Assembly: GCA_949289305.1 (NCBI GenBank) | Contig: CASENB010000002.1 | Span: 1 to 64,000, forward strand | Length of the DNA: 64,000 nt | Direction of reading: 5' to 3' | Origin: an uncultured Spirochaetales bacterium | GTDB taxonomy: Bacteria; Spirochaetota; Spirochaetia; Sphaerochaetales; Sphaerochaetaceae | The notes under the pieces: generated by a model | The model's input: the letters and a program-made list of their open reading frames with translations, nothing else | The model's database searches: none | What the model was told of the DNA's origin: nothing | Program-made: the position numbers and the translations under genes | Shown: positions 6,598 through 16,001 of the stretch, in pieces | Numbering within the stretch: the stretch's first letter is position 1 | Layout: each line of letters starts with the position of its first letter

Positions 6598-9504
6598 ATG
6601 CTTAAAATAGGTATAGATGTCGGCTCTACTACTATGAAAGTAGTAGCCATAGATGAAAATCTAAATTTAGTATATAGCGCTTATGAGCGCCACTATTCAG
6701 AAATATTCAAACGCTCGGCAAAGATGCTTCAGGATGCCTTAGATAAGCTTGGGGATGCGGATGTAGAGGTATCCCTATCCGGATCTGCAGGAATGGGTTT
6801 AAGCGAGAAATCAGGCATCCCGTTCGTACAGGAAGTGTATGCGACGCGCCTTGCGGTAAACAGATTTCTTCCAGGAACCGATTCTGTAATTGAACTTGGA
6901 GGAGAGGATGCGAAGATCCTCTTTCTAACCAATGGACTTGAAGTCAGAATGAACGGCACATGCGCAGGAGGAACTGGCGCTTTTATAGATCAGATGGCAA
7001 CGCTGCTTGGAATATCCATGGATGAAGTCGACCGACTGGCGGAGAATGCCACAGAAATCTACACGATAGCATCGCGCTGCGGCGTATTTGCAAAATCAGA
7101 CATACAGCCGCTTATCAACCAGGGGGCAAGAACTGAAGATATCGCGGCATCAATCTTAGTTGCGGTTGTAAACCAAACTATAGCAGGGCTAGCGCAAGGA
7201 AGGAAAATAGAGGGAAACGTAGTATATCTTGGAGGCCCTTTGACCTTCATAAAAAACTTGAGAAAGCATTTTGACGAGGCTCTCAATACAAAGGGAACAT
7301 GCCCAGAGAATTCGCTTTATTATGTTGCTCTCGGAACAGCATTATCAACAGGTGGGAAAAAGACCAACCTTTCAAGCCTCATTAAATTAATTGGAAGCTT
7401 AAAAGGAAGCGGAAACTACGTAAAGCTCCCTGCCCTATTTAAAAACAGGGAAGACTATAACGCTTTCATAAAAAGGCATAAGAAAGCTACAATAGAATCC
7501 ACCAACCCTATTACTTACAGCGGTGAGGCATATTTAGGAATCGATGCAGGAAGCACGACGATAAAATGCGCCCTAATCGATAAAGACGAGAAGATGCTTC
7601 TCTCTCGCTACAGTCCTAATAACGGTAATCCAGTGCAAGCCATCATGAGTTTTCTTCAGAGCGTTTATGATGACTATCCTAACATCATAATAAAAGGATC
7701 TGCCTCAACCGGATATGGAGAGGATCTGTTAAAAACAGCTTTCAATCTTGATTATGGCTTAGTAGAAACTCAGGCGCATTTTCTAGGTGCGAAACATTTT
7801 AAAGAAAATGTTGATTTCATAATCGACATCGGCGGACAGGATATCAAATGCTTTAAGATAAGAGACGGAGCAATCGACGACATATTCTTAAATGAAGCCT
7901 GTTCTTCTGGTTGCGGATCGTTTCTTCAGACGTTTGCCAACGCGCTTGGAAAGTCAAGTCAGGAGTTTGCAGCTCTTGCAATAGACTCAAAAGAGCCTGT
8001 AGACCTTGGATCAAGATGTACGGTCTTTATGAACAGCTCTGTAAAACAGGCGCAAAAGGACGGCGCTTCCATTGAAGACATATCAGCAGGCCTTGCCATC
8101 TCTGTTGTAAGGAACGCCCTTTATAAGGTTATCAGGGCGCAGAGCAAGGATGCCCTTGGAGAAAACATCGTAGTACAGGGCGGCACATTCTTAAACGATG
8201 CTGTTCTTAAGGCATTTGAGATGGAACTCGGAAGAGATGTTATAAGGCCAGAAATTGCCGGTCTTATGGGTGCTTTTGGTGCTGCTCTTTATGCAAAAAG
8301 GATGAAAGAAAAAGACGGCGGAGCTTCAAGCATCATATGCAAGGAAGAACTTAGGGAACTGAATCCGAGAATAAAAAGCACAAGGTGCAACGGATGCAGC
8401 AACCACTGTCTTTTAACGATAAACGACTTTGGACTAAAACGCAGGCTGATTAGCGGAAACAAATGTGAAAAACCTATCACGGGAATAAAGAACATAGAAT
8501 CAAGCGATCTCAACTTATACATGTACAAGCAAGAACTTCTAAAAGAGTTCATAGATAAAAAGGGAGGAAACAGAAGAGGCCGCATAGGGCTTCCGCTTGC
8601 ACTTGGAATGTACGAGCTTCTTCCTTTCTACCAGACGCTTTTTTCAACACTTGGATATGAGACAGTAGTATCTCCATTCTCTAACAGAGCTATTTATATC
8701 TCAGGACAGGCATCCATTCCGTCAGATACCGTATGTTTTCCTGCTAAGCTTATGCACGGAGCGGTTGAATATCTAAAGAAGGAGAAAGTCGATCTGATCT
8801 TTATTCCGGCTTCATCTTACAACGTTGATGAAGAAAAAGGAACAAACCATTTCAACTGCCCTGTCGTCGCCTATTACGGCGAAGTCATAAGAACAAATCA
8901 GGAACTTGCGGGAATTCCGTTAAAGCTATGCTACCTCTCGCTTGAAAGGCCTAAGGTATTTACAAAGAGGATTTCAGAGGAATTCGACATCCCTAGAAAA
9001 GAGGTTATGAAAGCCGCAGACAAGGCTTTTGAAGCCCTTAGGGAATACCATGAAAAGGTTATAAGGAAAGGTGAAGAGATCGTAAAGAAAGCTAGAGGCG
9101 AAAAGAAGCATATAATAGTGCTTTCTGGCCGTCCTTACCATGTCGATCCAGAGATAAACCACTCCATCGACCGCCTTCTTACAGAGCTTGGCGTAGCTGT
9201 CATAACAGAGGACAGCATCAGCTACAAGACAGAAAGAAAGGAAGTGAACGTCCTTAACCAGTGGACTTATCATGCTAGAATGTATGATGCCGCAAGATAT
9301 ATAGCAGACAAAGACGATATGGACTTAGTCCAGCTCGTATCATTCGGATGCGGTCTTGACGCTGTCACAACAGATGAAGTTAGAGACATTTTACGAAGCG
9401 AAGACAAGATCTACACGCAAATAAAGATCGACGAGATTACTAATCTTGGAGCTGTAAAGATCAGGCTCCGTTCGCTATTTGCAGCTATGGAGATGAGATA
9501 TTAA
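6598..9504 (+). CDS. Acyl-CoA dehydratase activase-type ATPase, tandem BadF/HgdC domains
   Basis: 968 residues. Two ASKHA-type ATPase domains of the BadF/BcrA/HgdC family lie in tandem: the first (about 1-260) begins GIDVGSTTMK and carries CAGGTGAFID and SRCGVFAKSD, and the second (about 310-580) begins GIDAGSTTIK and carries CSSGCGSFLQT and SRCTVF. In family members, cysteines in these motifs hold the [4Fe-4S] cluster at the dimer interface. The C-terminal third (about 600-968) is a DUF2229-like domain with CNGCSNHC (about 600). Such proteins use ATP to drive low-potential electron transfer to a 2-hydroxyacyl-CoA dehydratase-like partner; the next gene overlaps by one base and is the likely partner. 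No Shine-Dalgarno is visible. Confidence 0.8.
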   Translation: MLKIGIDVGSTTMKVVAIDENLNLVYSAYERHYSEIFKRSAKMLQDALDKLGDADVEVSLSGSAGMGLSEKSGIPFVQEVYATRLAVNRFLPGTDSVIELGGEDAKILFLTNGLEVRMNGTCAGGTGAFIDQMATLLGISMDEVDRLAENATEIYTIASRCGVFAKSDIQPLINQGARTEDIAASILVAVVNQTIAGLAQGRKIEGNVVYLGGPLTFIKNLRKHFDEALNTKGTCPENSLYYVALGTALSTGGKKTNLSSLIKLIGSLKGSGNYVKLPALFKNREDYNAFIKRHKKATIESTNPITYSGEAYLGIDAGSTTIKCALIDKDEKMLLSRYSPNNGNPVQAIMSFLQSVYDDYPNIIIKGSASTGYGEDLLKTAFNLDYGLVETQAHFLGAKHFKENVDFIIDIGGQDIKCFKIRDGAIDDIFLNEACSSGCGSFLQTFANALGKSSQEFAALAIDSKEPVDLGSRCTVFMNSSVKQAQKDGASIEDISAGLAISVVRNALYKVIRAQSKDALGENIVVQGGTFLNDAVLKAFEMELGRDVIRPEIAGLMGAFGAALYAKRMKEKDGGASSIICKEELRELNPRIKSTRCNGCSNHCLLTINDFGLKRRLISGNKCEKPITGIKNIESSDLNLYMYKQELLKEFIDKKGGNRRGRIGLPLALGMYELLPFYQTLFSTLGYETVVSPFSNRAIYISGQASIPSDTVCFPAKLMHGAVEYLKKEKVDLIFIPASSYNVDEEKGTNHFNCPVVAYYGEVIRTNQELAGIPLKLCYLSLERPKVFTKRISEEFDIPRKEVMKAADKAFEALREYHEKVIRKGEEIVKKARGEKKHIIVLSGRPYHVDPEINHSIDRLLTELGVAVITEDSISYKTERKEVNVLNQWTYHARMYDAARYIADKDDMDLVQLVSFGCGLDAVTTDEVRDILRSEDKIYTQIKIDEITNLGAVKIRLRSLFAAMEMRY

Positions 9505-10769
9505 TGCCACAGTTTACAAAAGAGATGATGAAGGAAGGATATACGATTGTCGTTCCAAACATGTCTGAAATACATTTCAACATAATAAAGAGGATCTTCG
9601 ATAATTACCATATAAAGGTAATGCTTTTAGAGAACAACGATCCGTCATTGATTAACGAAGGTCTCAAGTACGTGCATAACGACATGTGCTACCCTTGCCT
9701 GCTTGTTATAGGACAGATGCTTGATGCCATAAAAAGAGGCCTTGTTGATAAGGATAAGTGCGCTCTTGCAATATCTCAGACAGGAGGAGGATGCAGAGCG
9801 TCAAACTACTACTTCCTGCTTGTAAAAGCCCTTAAGAGAGCCGGTCTTGAGCAAATTCCAGTAATATCGTTGAATTTACAGGGAATGAACTCTAATCCAG
9901 GGTTCAAAGTCACGCCGATGATGATAATCCAGGCATTTACGGCACTTATTTACGGCGATATGCTGATGATGGTATCAAATCAGACAAGACCTTATGAGAT
10001 CAACAAAGGGGATACTGATGCGCTTGTTGAGAAGTGGAACAACAAGCTTGGAGAATGCTACGCTAAAAACCGCGGCTACTTCGGACGCCATATGAGAGAA
10101 AACCTGAACCAGATAAGCGACGAGTTTGCAGCGATAAGGCAAAACAGAACTCCAAAAATCAAGGTTGGAGTCGTAGGTGAAATCTATATGAAATATTCAC
10201 GCCTTGGCAACAACAACTTGAAAGATTTCCTTGAAAGCCAGGACTGCGAAGTGATGCTTCCCCCAATGCTAGGCTTCGTTTTCTACGGCTTTACAAACGG
10301 AATACATGACAGAGAGTACTATGGAGGAAGGGCAAAATACGTATTCTTTATAAAAAACATAGCAATGCCGTACCTTGAGAGGTTTGAACGCTGGATGATA
10401 GAAGCTATAGAGAGGCATGAAATATTCCACCGCCCTGCGACGTTTAAAGAGCTTGAAACGTACGGAAAAAGCATCATAAGCCAGGGCTGCAAGATGGGAG
10501 AAGGGTGGCTGCTTACAGCGGAGATGGTAGAACTTGTGGAAAAGGGCTATGGGAATATCGTATGCACGCAGCCGTTCGGATGCCTGCCAAACCACATATG
10601 CGGAAAAGGCATGGTACGCCCTATAAAGGAAAAATACCCTGAGGCTAATATCGTTCCTATCGACTACGATCCATCGGCTACGAAAGTAAACCAGGAAAAC
10701 AGAATAAAGCTCATGCTTTCAATAGCAAGGGAGAATCTGGAAAAAGATCTTTTTAATAAAGTTCAATAA
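9504..10769 (+). CDS. 2-hydroxyacyl-CoA dehydratase-like protein (HgdB/BcrC-like)
   Basis: 421 residues, start codon overlapping the stop of the activase gene (TAATG). Conserved cysteines lie in NDMCYPC (about 56-60), GGGCRAS (about 93) and CTQPFGCLPNHICGKG (about 353-367), as expected for iron-sulfur ligands of the HgdB/BcrC fold. It probably accepts electrons from the tandem activase, but its substrate is unknown. No acyl-CoA transferase or second dehydratase subunit lies nearby, which argues against a standard 2-hydroxyglutarate fermentation operon. The 3' end overlaps the convergent modC by 17 bp. Confidence 0.75.
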   Translation: MPQFTKEMMKEGYTIVVPNMSEIHFNIIKRIFDNYHIKVMLLENNDPSLINEGLKYVHNDMCYPCLLVIGQMLDAIKRGLVDKDKCALAISQTGGGCRASNYYFLLVKALKRAGLEQIPVISLNLQGMNSNPGFKVTPMMIIQAFTALIYGDMLMMVSNQTRPYEINKGDTDALVEKWNNKLGECYAKNRGYFGRHMRENLNQISDEFAAIRQNRTPKIKVGVVGEIYMKYSRLGNNNLKDFLESQDCEVMLPPMLGFVFYGFTNGIHDREYYGGRAKYVFFIKNIAMPYLERFERWMIEAIERHEIFHRPATFKELETYGKSIISQGCKMGEGWLLTAEMVELVEKGYGNIVCTQPFGCLPNHICGKGMVRPIKEKYPEANIVPIDYDPSATKVNQENRIKLMLSIARENLEKDLFNKVQ

Positions 10770-11736
10770 GATCTTCCTTGTTGAAGAAAATTCTATTGCC
10801 TACCCTAGCGCCTTTTTCAAAAGAGGCGCTTATTATTTTACCGCTTTCAGTCTTCATCTGATACCTGCTGAGATCTAAAGATTCCTCTATGCTTTGAATA
10901 TTGACATTCACATTAAAATCGCCGTTGTCGAGAGAAAACGAACTGTCTCTTATTGCAACATAAGGGCACTTAGTCTGAATATGAATATTTAAATCAGAAA
11001 CGCATCCGTCTATCACGCCAAAAATATTTTTTATTGAGAGAAGCTTTGCCCCTTCTAACGTCCTAGGCTTATAATAAAGCGTCTCATTATCACCCTTTTC
11101 AACGAGATTTCCATTTTTTATAAGATACGTATAAGAGCTCATGAAAAAAGCCTCGTCCATATCATGTGTTACTAAAATGGCGCTTTTCCCGCTCTGTTCG
11201 ATCAAGCTCTTCATCTCTATGCGAAGCGTGTTTCTAAGCGCTACGTCTAATGCGGAAAACGGCTCGTCAAGGAGTATGATATCGGGATTTGTTAATAAAA
11301 GACGTGCAAGCGCAACCCTCTGCTTCTCACCGCCAGATAGCAGCTCCGGCATGCGAGAAAGAAGATGTTCTATCTTAAGCATCTTCGCCACTTCATGCGC
11401 CTTCCCATCCTTTTCTTTCTTAGACATACCTTTTAACGCTATAGTCATGTTCTTATAGACGTTCATAGTCGGAAAGAGAGCGTAATTCTGGAAAAGATAT
11501 CCAACCCTTCTCTTTTGCGGAGGGACGTTAATTTTCTTAGATGAGTCGAAAAGCACCCTGTCGTTTATCTTAACGATTCCTTCATCAGGTTTTATTATGC
11601 CTGAGATTATCTTTAAAAAGACGCTTTTCCCTGATCCTGAAGGCCCCAAAAGCGATGTGATGCGGGCGTTTGAATCGTACTTAAGAGAAAAAGAAAACGA
11701 AGGAAATTCCTTTTTTACATCTATGAAAATATTCAT
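10753..11736 (-). CDS. modC: Molybdate ABC transporter ATPase ModC
   Basis: 327 residues. Walker A GPSGSGKS (about 31-38), the ABC signature LSGGEKQRVALARLL (about 132) and Walker B IILLDEP (about 154) are intact. The C-terminal 90 residues look like a shortened molybdate-binding (TOBE/MOP) region. ModC hydrolyses ATP on the cytoplasmic face to drive molybdate or tungstate uptake through ModB. It is the last gene of the operon and its start overlaps the modB stop (ATGA-type). Confidence 0.88.
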   Translation of the reverse strand: MNIFIDVKKEFPSFSFSLKYDSNARITSLLGPSGSGKSVFLKIISGIIKPDEGIVKINDRVLFDSSKKINVPPQKRRVGYLFQNYALFPTMNVYKNMTIALKGMSKKEKDGKAHEVAKMLKIEHLLSRMPELLSGGEKQRVALARLLLTNPDIILLDEPFSALDVALRNTLRIEMKSLIEQSGKSAILVTHDMDEAFFMSSYTYLIKNGNLVEKGDNETLYYKPRTLEGAKLLSIKNIFGVIDGCVSDLNIHIQTKCPYVAIRDSSFSLDNGDFNVNVNIQSIEESLDLSRYQMKTESGKIISASFEKGARVGNRIFFNKEDLIELY

Positions 11737-12392
11737 GCCCGCCTCCTTTTGCTCTCAAGAAGGTTCGCAGCAAGGAGTACGACGGTGCTTATTGCAAGAT
11801 TTATTAGGACATAGAATAGCGCAGCCTTATCGTTATTCGTCCTCCACATCTGATAGACAGTAGTGCTTATGGTCGCAGTACGTCCCGGAGTGTAGCCTAT
11901 CAGCATGCTTGTTGCTCCATACTCTCCGAACGCACGCGCAAAAGAGAGTACGAAGCCTGCAAGAATTCCGCTTTTCGAATATGGCATCATAATACGCCAG
12001 AAGATCTTAGCATTCGACATTCCCAGGGTCTTTCCTGCCTCGCTAAGCGTCTCGTCATAACTTTCAAATGCACCTCTTACAGTCCTGTACATCAAAGGAA
12101 ACGAGACTACGGCAGCTGCAAGAATTCCGCCGTACCACGTCATTACAAACCTTATCCCGATATTCTCTAACGCCATTCCTAAAGGACGGCGAAGACCGAA
12201 AATGAGAAGAAGGAAATAGCCGACGACAGTTGGCGGAAGAACAAGAGGAATCGTCAGAACAACGTCCAATGCACCCTTGACGACCTTTGGCAAGCGCCTT
12301 ATGTAATAAGCAAGTAAAATCGAAAGAAAAAATACGATTACCGAACTTATTATTGCGATCTTCAGCGAATTATAAAGCGGAAAGAAATCCAT
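11733..12392 (-). CDS. modB: Molybdate ABC transporter permease ModB
   Basis: 219 residues with about five to six membrane segments. The permease EAA-type cytoplasmic loop is visible as EAGKTLGMSNAKIFWRIMMP (about 137-156), which docks on the ATPase. Length and order (modA-modB-modC) match the standard system. Two bases separate it from modA. Confidence 0.88.
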   Translation of the reverse strand: MDFFPLYNSLKIAIISSVIVFFLSILLAYYIRRLPKVVKGALDVVLTIPLVLPPTVVGYFLLLIFGLRRPLGMALENIGIRFVMTWYGGILAAAVVSFPLMYRTVRGAFESYDETLSEAGKTLGMSNAKIFWRIMMPYSKSGILAGFVLSFARAFGEYGATSMLIGYTPGRTATISTTVYQMWRTNNDKAALFYVLINLAISTVVLLAANLLESKRRRA

Positions 12393-12394
12393 TG

Positions 12395-13186
12395 TCAGAT
12401 CCTTTTAAAGCCTACGGATTCAAATATCGTCCTTGCATCCTCTCCTTTGATAAACTCAAAGAAGTCGGCCTTTGTCGTACTAGATCCCGTATTAATTAAT
12501 GCAGCAGGATATATTACCTGACCGCACATTTCGGCTGTTGCCGAATCTACGACTTCAAGACCTGCAGAATATGCGTCCGTTGAATATATTATACCGCAGT
12601 CAACAGAGAGTTCGCTTACCTGTGTCGTAACCTCCCTTACGTTCGAACCATATGTAAGAACCCCTTTGCTGTTTAACTCGTCTTCGTTAAGGCCATAGTA
12701 GTCGAATATTAATTTCGTATACTGGCCAACAGGAACATCGCTGTTTCCAATGGCTAAAAACACATCTCCGCTCTTTAAAAGTTCTGCAAGCTGATCAAAA
12801 CTTTCTATTCCTTTCTTATTGCCCTCAGCAACTGCTAGTGTTACTTGGTTTTCAAGAAGATCCACCCTTGTGCCGTCTACGACAAATCCCTCTTCTTCCA
12901 TCTCATCCATCTGAAGCTGCGCGGCTGAGATGAAGATATCGCAAGGAGCGCCTTCTCTAATCTGAGTCCTGAGAGTTCCAGACGAATCATAGTTTTCTAC
13001 GATGTTCACATCCAGATGGCTCTCAGAATATAAGGCGATTATCTCATCCATTACGTCTGTCAAGCTTGCAGCGGCAAATACGATGATCTCATCTTTTTCG
13101 CTAGTGCCGCTTGCCTCTTTCGCACCCTCTGCAAATAACGGAGCAATAGCTAAAAGAGCAATTAAAATTAAAGCAATCTTTTTCAT
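12395..13186 (-). CDS. modA: Molybdate-binding protein ModA
   Basis: About 263 residues. I take the ATG at 13186, which has GGAGG six bases upstream; the seven codons before it overlap the previous gene. The signal peptide (MKKIALILIALLAIAPLFA) is followed by the ModA core VFAAASLTDVMDEI, with the serine (AASL) that contacts the oxyanion, then DIFISA and GYN-like SDVPVGQYT. It captures molybdate or tungstate outside the membrane for ModBC. Confidence 0.88.
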   Translation of the reverse strand: MKKIALILIALLAIAPLFAEGAKEASGTSEKDEIIVFAAASLTDVMDEIIALYSESHLDVNIVENYDSSGTLRTQIREGAPCDIFISAAQLQMDEMEEEGFVVDGTRVDLLENQVTLAVAEGNKKGIESFDQLAELLKSGDVFLAIGNSDVPVGQYTKLIFDYYGLNEDELNSKGVLTYGSNVREVTTQVSELSVDCGIIYSTDAYSAGLEVVDSATAEMCGQVIYPAALINTGSSTTKADFFEFIKGEDARTIFESVGFKRI

Positions 13187-13194
13187 TCGACCTC

Positions 13195-13689
13195 CTATCT
13201 TCCGCAATTTAAGGAACCGTTTGAATTAATGGTTTCAAGCGCATGTGGAATAATGTCCTTTATTATTTCGTAACTCTCTGTTACTGCCTTAAGGCTTCCA
13301 GGCATGTTGATAATAAGAGTCTTCCCTGCTATGCCTGAAACGGCTCTTGATAAAGCGGCCCTCTTTGTTATCTTGAAACTCTCATAGCGTATTAACTCGC
13401 TAATTCCAGGAACCTCTTTATCTATTACGTCTTTTGTAGCTTCAGGGGTGTTATCCCTACCGCTTAGCCCAGTTCCTCCTGTAGTTAAAACAAGATCAAA
13501 GCCCTCTTTAACAAGCCTTTTGAGTTCCGATGCGATTGAAAGCCTGTCATCGCTTAGAAGAACATATTCTATCTCGCTATAAAGGCCGCTATTTTCTAAA
13601 AGAGAGACAAGTTTTTTTCCGCTTAGATCTTCCCTCTCTCCGTGGTATGCCTTATCAGAGAGTGTTATAACAGCCGCTTTATATTTCAC
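13195..13689 (-). CDS. Molybdopterin adenylyltransferase-type protein (MoaB/Mog)
   Basis: 164 residues of the MoaB/MogA fold. The hallmark TTGGTGLSGRDNTPEAT (about 64-80) binds the molybdopterin phosphate, and MPGS (about 140) completes the site. It activates molybdopterin by adenylation before metal insertion. Its start overlaps the upstream MoeA-like gene by 11 bp and its end lies 9 bp from modA, so molybdenum uptake and cofactor maturation are co-expressed here. Confidence 0.85.
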   Translation of the reverse strand: MKYKAAVITLSDKAYHGEREDLSGKKLVSLLENSGLYSEIEYVLLSDDRLSIASELKRLVKEGFDLVLTTGGTGLSGRDNTPEATKDVIDKEVPGISELIRYESFKITKRAALSRAVSGIAGKTLIINMPGSLKAVTESYEIIKDIIPHALETINSNGSLNCGR

Positions 13690-14710
13690 TTACCGCCCCC
13701 TTTCCAAAATGGCAGTGCGGGAATGTGCATACGCCACAGTTTAAACAAAGTCCTGATATTCCAAGCGAACTTAGATACTCCTTAGTCACTTTCTTATCCG
13801 TAAAGACATATGGGAGAACTAGATCGAACACAGTATGCTTATTGTACATTACGCACCCAGGAAGCCCTAAAAGCGGCTTTCCGTTCAAATAAGAAACAAG
13901 GAGCATAGAGCCTGGGAGCACAGGAGATCCGTATGAGACTATTTCAGCTCCACTCTTTTTAATTGCAAGAGGAGTTCTGTCATCAGGATCAACGCTCATT
14001 CCACCTGTTACAAGTACGATATCGCTAATTTCATTCGCCTTTATTATCTCGCTTGTTATCATTTCCTGATTGTCAGGACAAATAGCATGATATGCTAGCT
14101 TTGCATTCCAATTCTCCATCTTCTTAATGACGACAGGTGTGAAAGTGTCTTCTATCCTCTTGTTATAAACTTCATTTCCAGTAGTTATAATTGAAAAAGT
14201 CTTTTCCTTTACCTCTCTGACCTCGGCAATCGGGCCTTCTATATTTTCAACTTCATCAAGAATCTCTTTTTCAATCATTAAGGGAATTACGCGGAAAGCT
14301 ATGCATTTGTCTCCCTTTTTAACCCTAAGTGCAGTACCTCTGCTTGCAGCGCTTATTTTAGAGATGTTATTTAACCTATATAGTTTTTTCGTATCAGTAA
14401 AAAGAACGCCGTCAGTAACTGAAGATGATAGCTCAATCTTTCCCTCCCTTACGCTGCTTGCTGCAAGGCATTCTCCTTTTACGACCTTCTCAAGAACAAG
14501 GGCCGCATCATTTTCATGAACAAGATTTCCATCTTCGCTGCTAAACACGTACACATGATCCTTTCCAAGTTTTAAAAGCGCGTCCACATCCTCTTTTTTT
14601 ATGACGTGTCCTTTTCTGAAAGGCGTGTCCTTAACCTCATCTTTTATAATCCTGGTTATATCATGGACAAGTGTTAGTCCTACTGCATCTTCTGTTCTAA
14701 CTTCTTTCAT
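13679..14710 (-). CDS. MoeA-like molybdopterin-binding protein with C-terminal cysteine cluster
   Basis: About 343 residues from the ATG at 14710, which has the strong Shine-Dalgarno AAGGGGGAG; an upstream extension to 14758 has none. The molybdopterin-binding core is seen as TTGNEVYN (about 176) and VTGGMSVDPDDRTP (about 233), related to MoeA, with LPGCVMYN near 294. The tail carries CLNCGVCTFPHCHFGKG (about 322-338), a possible iron-sulfur or zinc site. It probably takes part in metal insertion into molybdopterin or in sensing the cofactor. It heads the minus-strand operon moeA-like/moaB/modABC. Confidence 0.75.
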   Translation of the reverse strand: MKEVRTEDAVGLTLVHDITRIIKDEVKDTPFRKGHVIKKEDVDALLKLGKDHVYVFSSEDGNLVHENDAALVLEKVVKGECLAASSVREGKIELSSSVTDGVLFTDTKKLYRLNNISKISAASRGTALRVKKGDKCIAFRVIPLMIEKEILDEVENIEGPIAEVREVKEKTFSIITTGNEVYNKRIEDTFTPVVIKKMENWNAKLAYHAICPDNQEMITSEIIKANEISDIVLVTGGMSVDPDDRTPLAIKKSGAEIVSYGSPVLPGSMLLVSYLNGKPLLGLPGCVMYNKHTVFDLVLPYVFTDKKVTKEYLSSLGISGLCLNCGVCTFPHCHFGKGAVSEI

Positions 14711-14783
14711 ATCTCCCCCTTTAAATAAGATATTAGCAATAAAGACGCCATTATGCAAATAAAAATATAATGACTTAAGTTAT

Positions 14784-14810
14784 AAAAAAACTCTGCCTAA
14801 AAAGACAGAG
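14784..14810 (-). terminator. Terminator after trpS (minus)
   Basis: Read on the minus strand, CTCTG and CAGAG form a hairpin just past the trpS stop, followed by seven T. Confidence 0.6.
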
Positions 14811-14819
14811 CCCTTTAAA

Positions 14820-15803
14820 TCACATTTGAACGTGCATCTTCTCTTTTATCTTTGCGATATTCTCGTTTCCGATCTTATTCGCCTTCTTAGTGCCTTCGCT
14901 TACGATCTCCTTAACCTCATCGATGTGGCTCTCGTAATAAGCTCTTTTCTCTCTTATAGGATCGAGCATCTGGTTTAATTTCTCTGCAAGAAGCTTTTTA
15001 CATGCGACGCAGCCGATCTGTGCGTTCTTACACATTCCCTCTATATTAGGACATTCCTCTTTATTAAACGCCTCATGGTATTTGTAGATCGTACAGACTT
15101 CAGGGCGTCCTGGGATCTTAACGCTGATCCTGTTCGTATCGGTTACGCCGCTCTTAACTTTTCTAACGATCTCATCTGGGCTATCTGATAGATATATAGC
15201 GTTTCCAAGGCTCTTTCCCATTTTCGCATTTCCATCTATTCCGCATAGCCTTCCAACAGAAGAGAGCTTATACTCAGGCTCAACGATCTCAGTACCATAA
15301 AGGTCGTTGAACTTTCTTACGATCTTGCGTGTCATTTCGATATGAGGAATCTGATCTTCTCCAACAGGTACTAAATGGGCATTACAGAACGTGATGTCAG
15401 CACTCTGAGAGACAGGGTATCCTAAAAAGCCGTATGTCATCTCTTTGTAGCCGTAGTTCTTGGCCTCTGTCTTAATAGTAGGATTATGAGACAGCTGAGG
15501 AACGGTTACAAGCATGCTGTAAAATATTGTAAGCTCTGCAATCGCAGGGATCATTGACTGCTGTATCATAGTAGTTTTTTCAGGATCCAAGCCTACGGAG
15601 AGATTGTCTATCGCAACCTGATAGATAGAATCATGAATAAGCTCAGGGTGCTCAAAATGGGTAGTTAGAGCCTGAACATCTGCAATTAGAATGAACTCCT
15701 CATATTCATCCTGAAGCTCAACCCTGCTCTTAAGAGATCCTACGTAGTGCCCAAGATGAAGGCGTCCTGTAGGTCTGTCTCCTGTCAAAATCCTCTTTTT
15801 CAT
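14820..15803 (-). CDS. trpS: Tryptophanyl-tRNA synthetase
   Basis: 327 residues, normal length for bacterial TrpRS. The class I HIGH motif appears as PTGRLHLGHYVGS (about 11-23) and the KMSKS loop as KMGKSLGN (about 195). It charges tRNA-Trp. A cysteine-rich stretch (CPNIEGMCKNAQIGCVACKK, about 254-273) is seen in some TrpRS and may bind metal or an iron-sulfur cluster. It is the last gene of the ileS-lipoprotein-fmdB-trpS run, ends in a terminator, and starts immediately after the preceding stop codon. Confidence 0.92.
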   Translation of the reverse strand: MKKRILTGDRPTGRLHLGHYVGSLKSRVELQDEYEEFILIADVQALTTHFEHPELIHDSIYQVAIDNLSVGLDPEKTTMIQQSMIPAIAELTIFYSMLVTVPQLSHNPTIKTEAKNYGYKEMTYGFLGYPVSQSADITFCNAHLVPVGEDQIPHIEMTRKIVRKFNDLYGTEIVEPEYKLSSVGRLCGIDGNAKMGKSLGNAIYLSDSPDEIVRKVKSGVTDTNRISVKIPGRPEVCTIYKYHEAFNKEECPNIEGMCKNAQIGCVACKKLLAEKLNQMLDPIREKRAYYESHIDEVKEIVSEGTKKANKIGNENIAKIKEKMHVQM

Positions 15804-16001
15804 TTACTCCCCCTTCTTTCCCTTCATATGGTCTGTGCAATAATATCCAGAACCATGGAATACTACCTCGGGAGCCTCGAAGACCCTCTTCGCCTCGGCT
15901 TTGCAATCTGGGCATAGCTCTGGATCGTCCGCTTGGTCGAAACTTTTAAAATCTTCAAAATGCTTTCCGCATTTTGTACATATAAAATCATAATACGGCA
16001 T
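15804..16001 (-). CDS. FmdB-type zinc-ribbon protein
   Basis: 65 residues. It starts MPYYDFICTKCGKHFE and has a second pair CPDC (about 31-34), the four-cysteine zinc ribbon of the FmdB regulatory-protein family. The function of the family is not firmly established. It lies between a lipoprotein gene and trpS with overlapping ends. Confidence 0.8.
   Translation of the reverse strand: MPYYDFICTKCGKHFEDFKSFDQADDPELCPDCKAEAKRVFEAPEVVFHGSGYYCTDHMKGKKGE

Noticed and set aside
14820..15803. Tyr- rather than Trp-tRNA synthetase
   Set aside because: Length, the KMGKSLGN loop and overall family sequence fit TrpRS; a clear tyrS is present at 44333.
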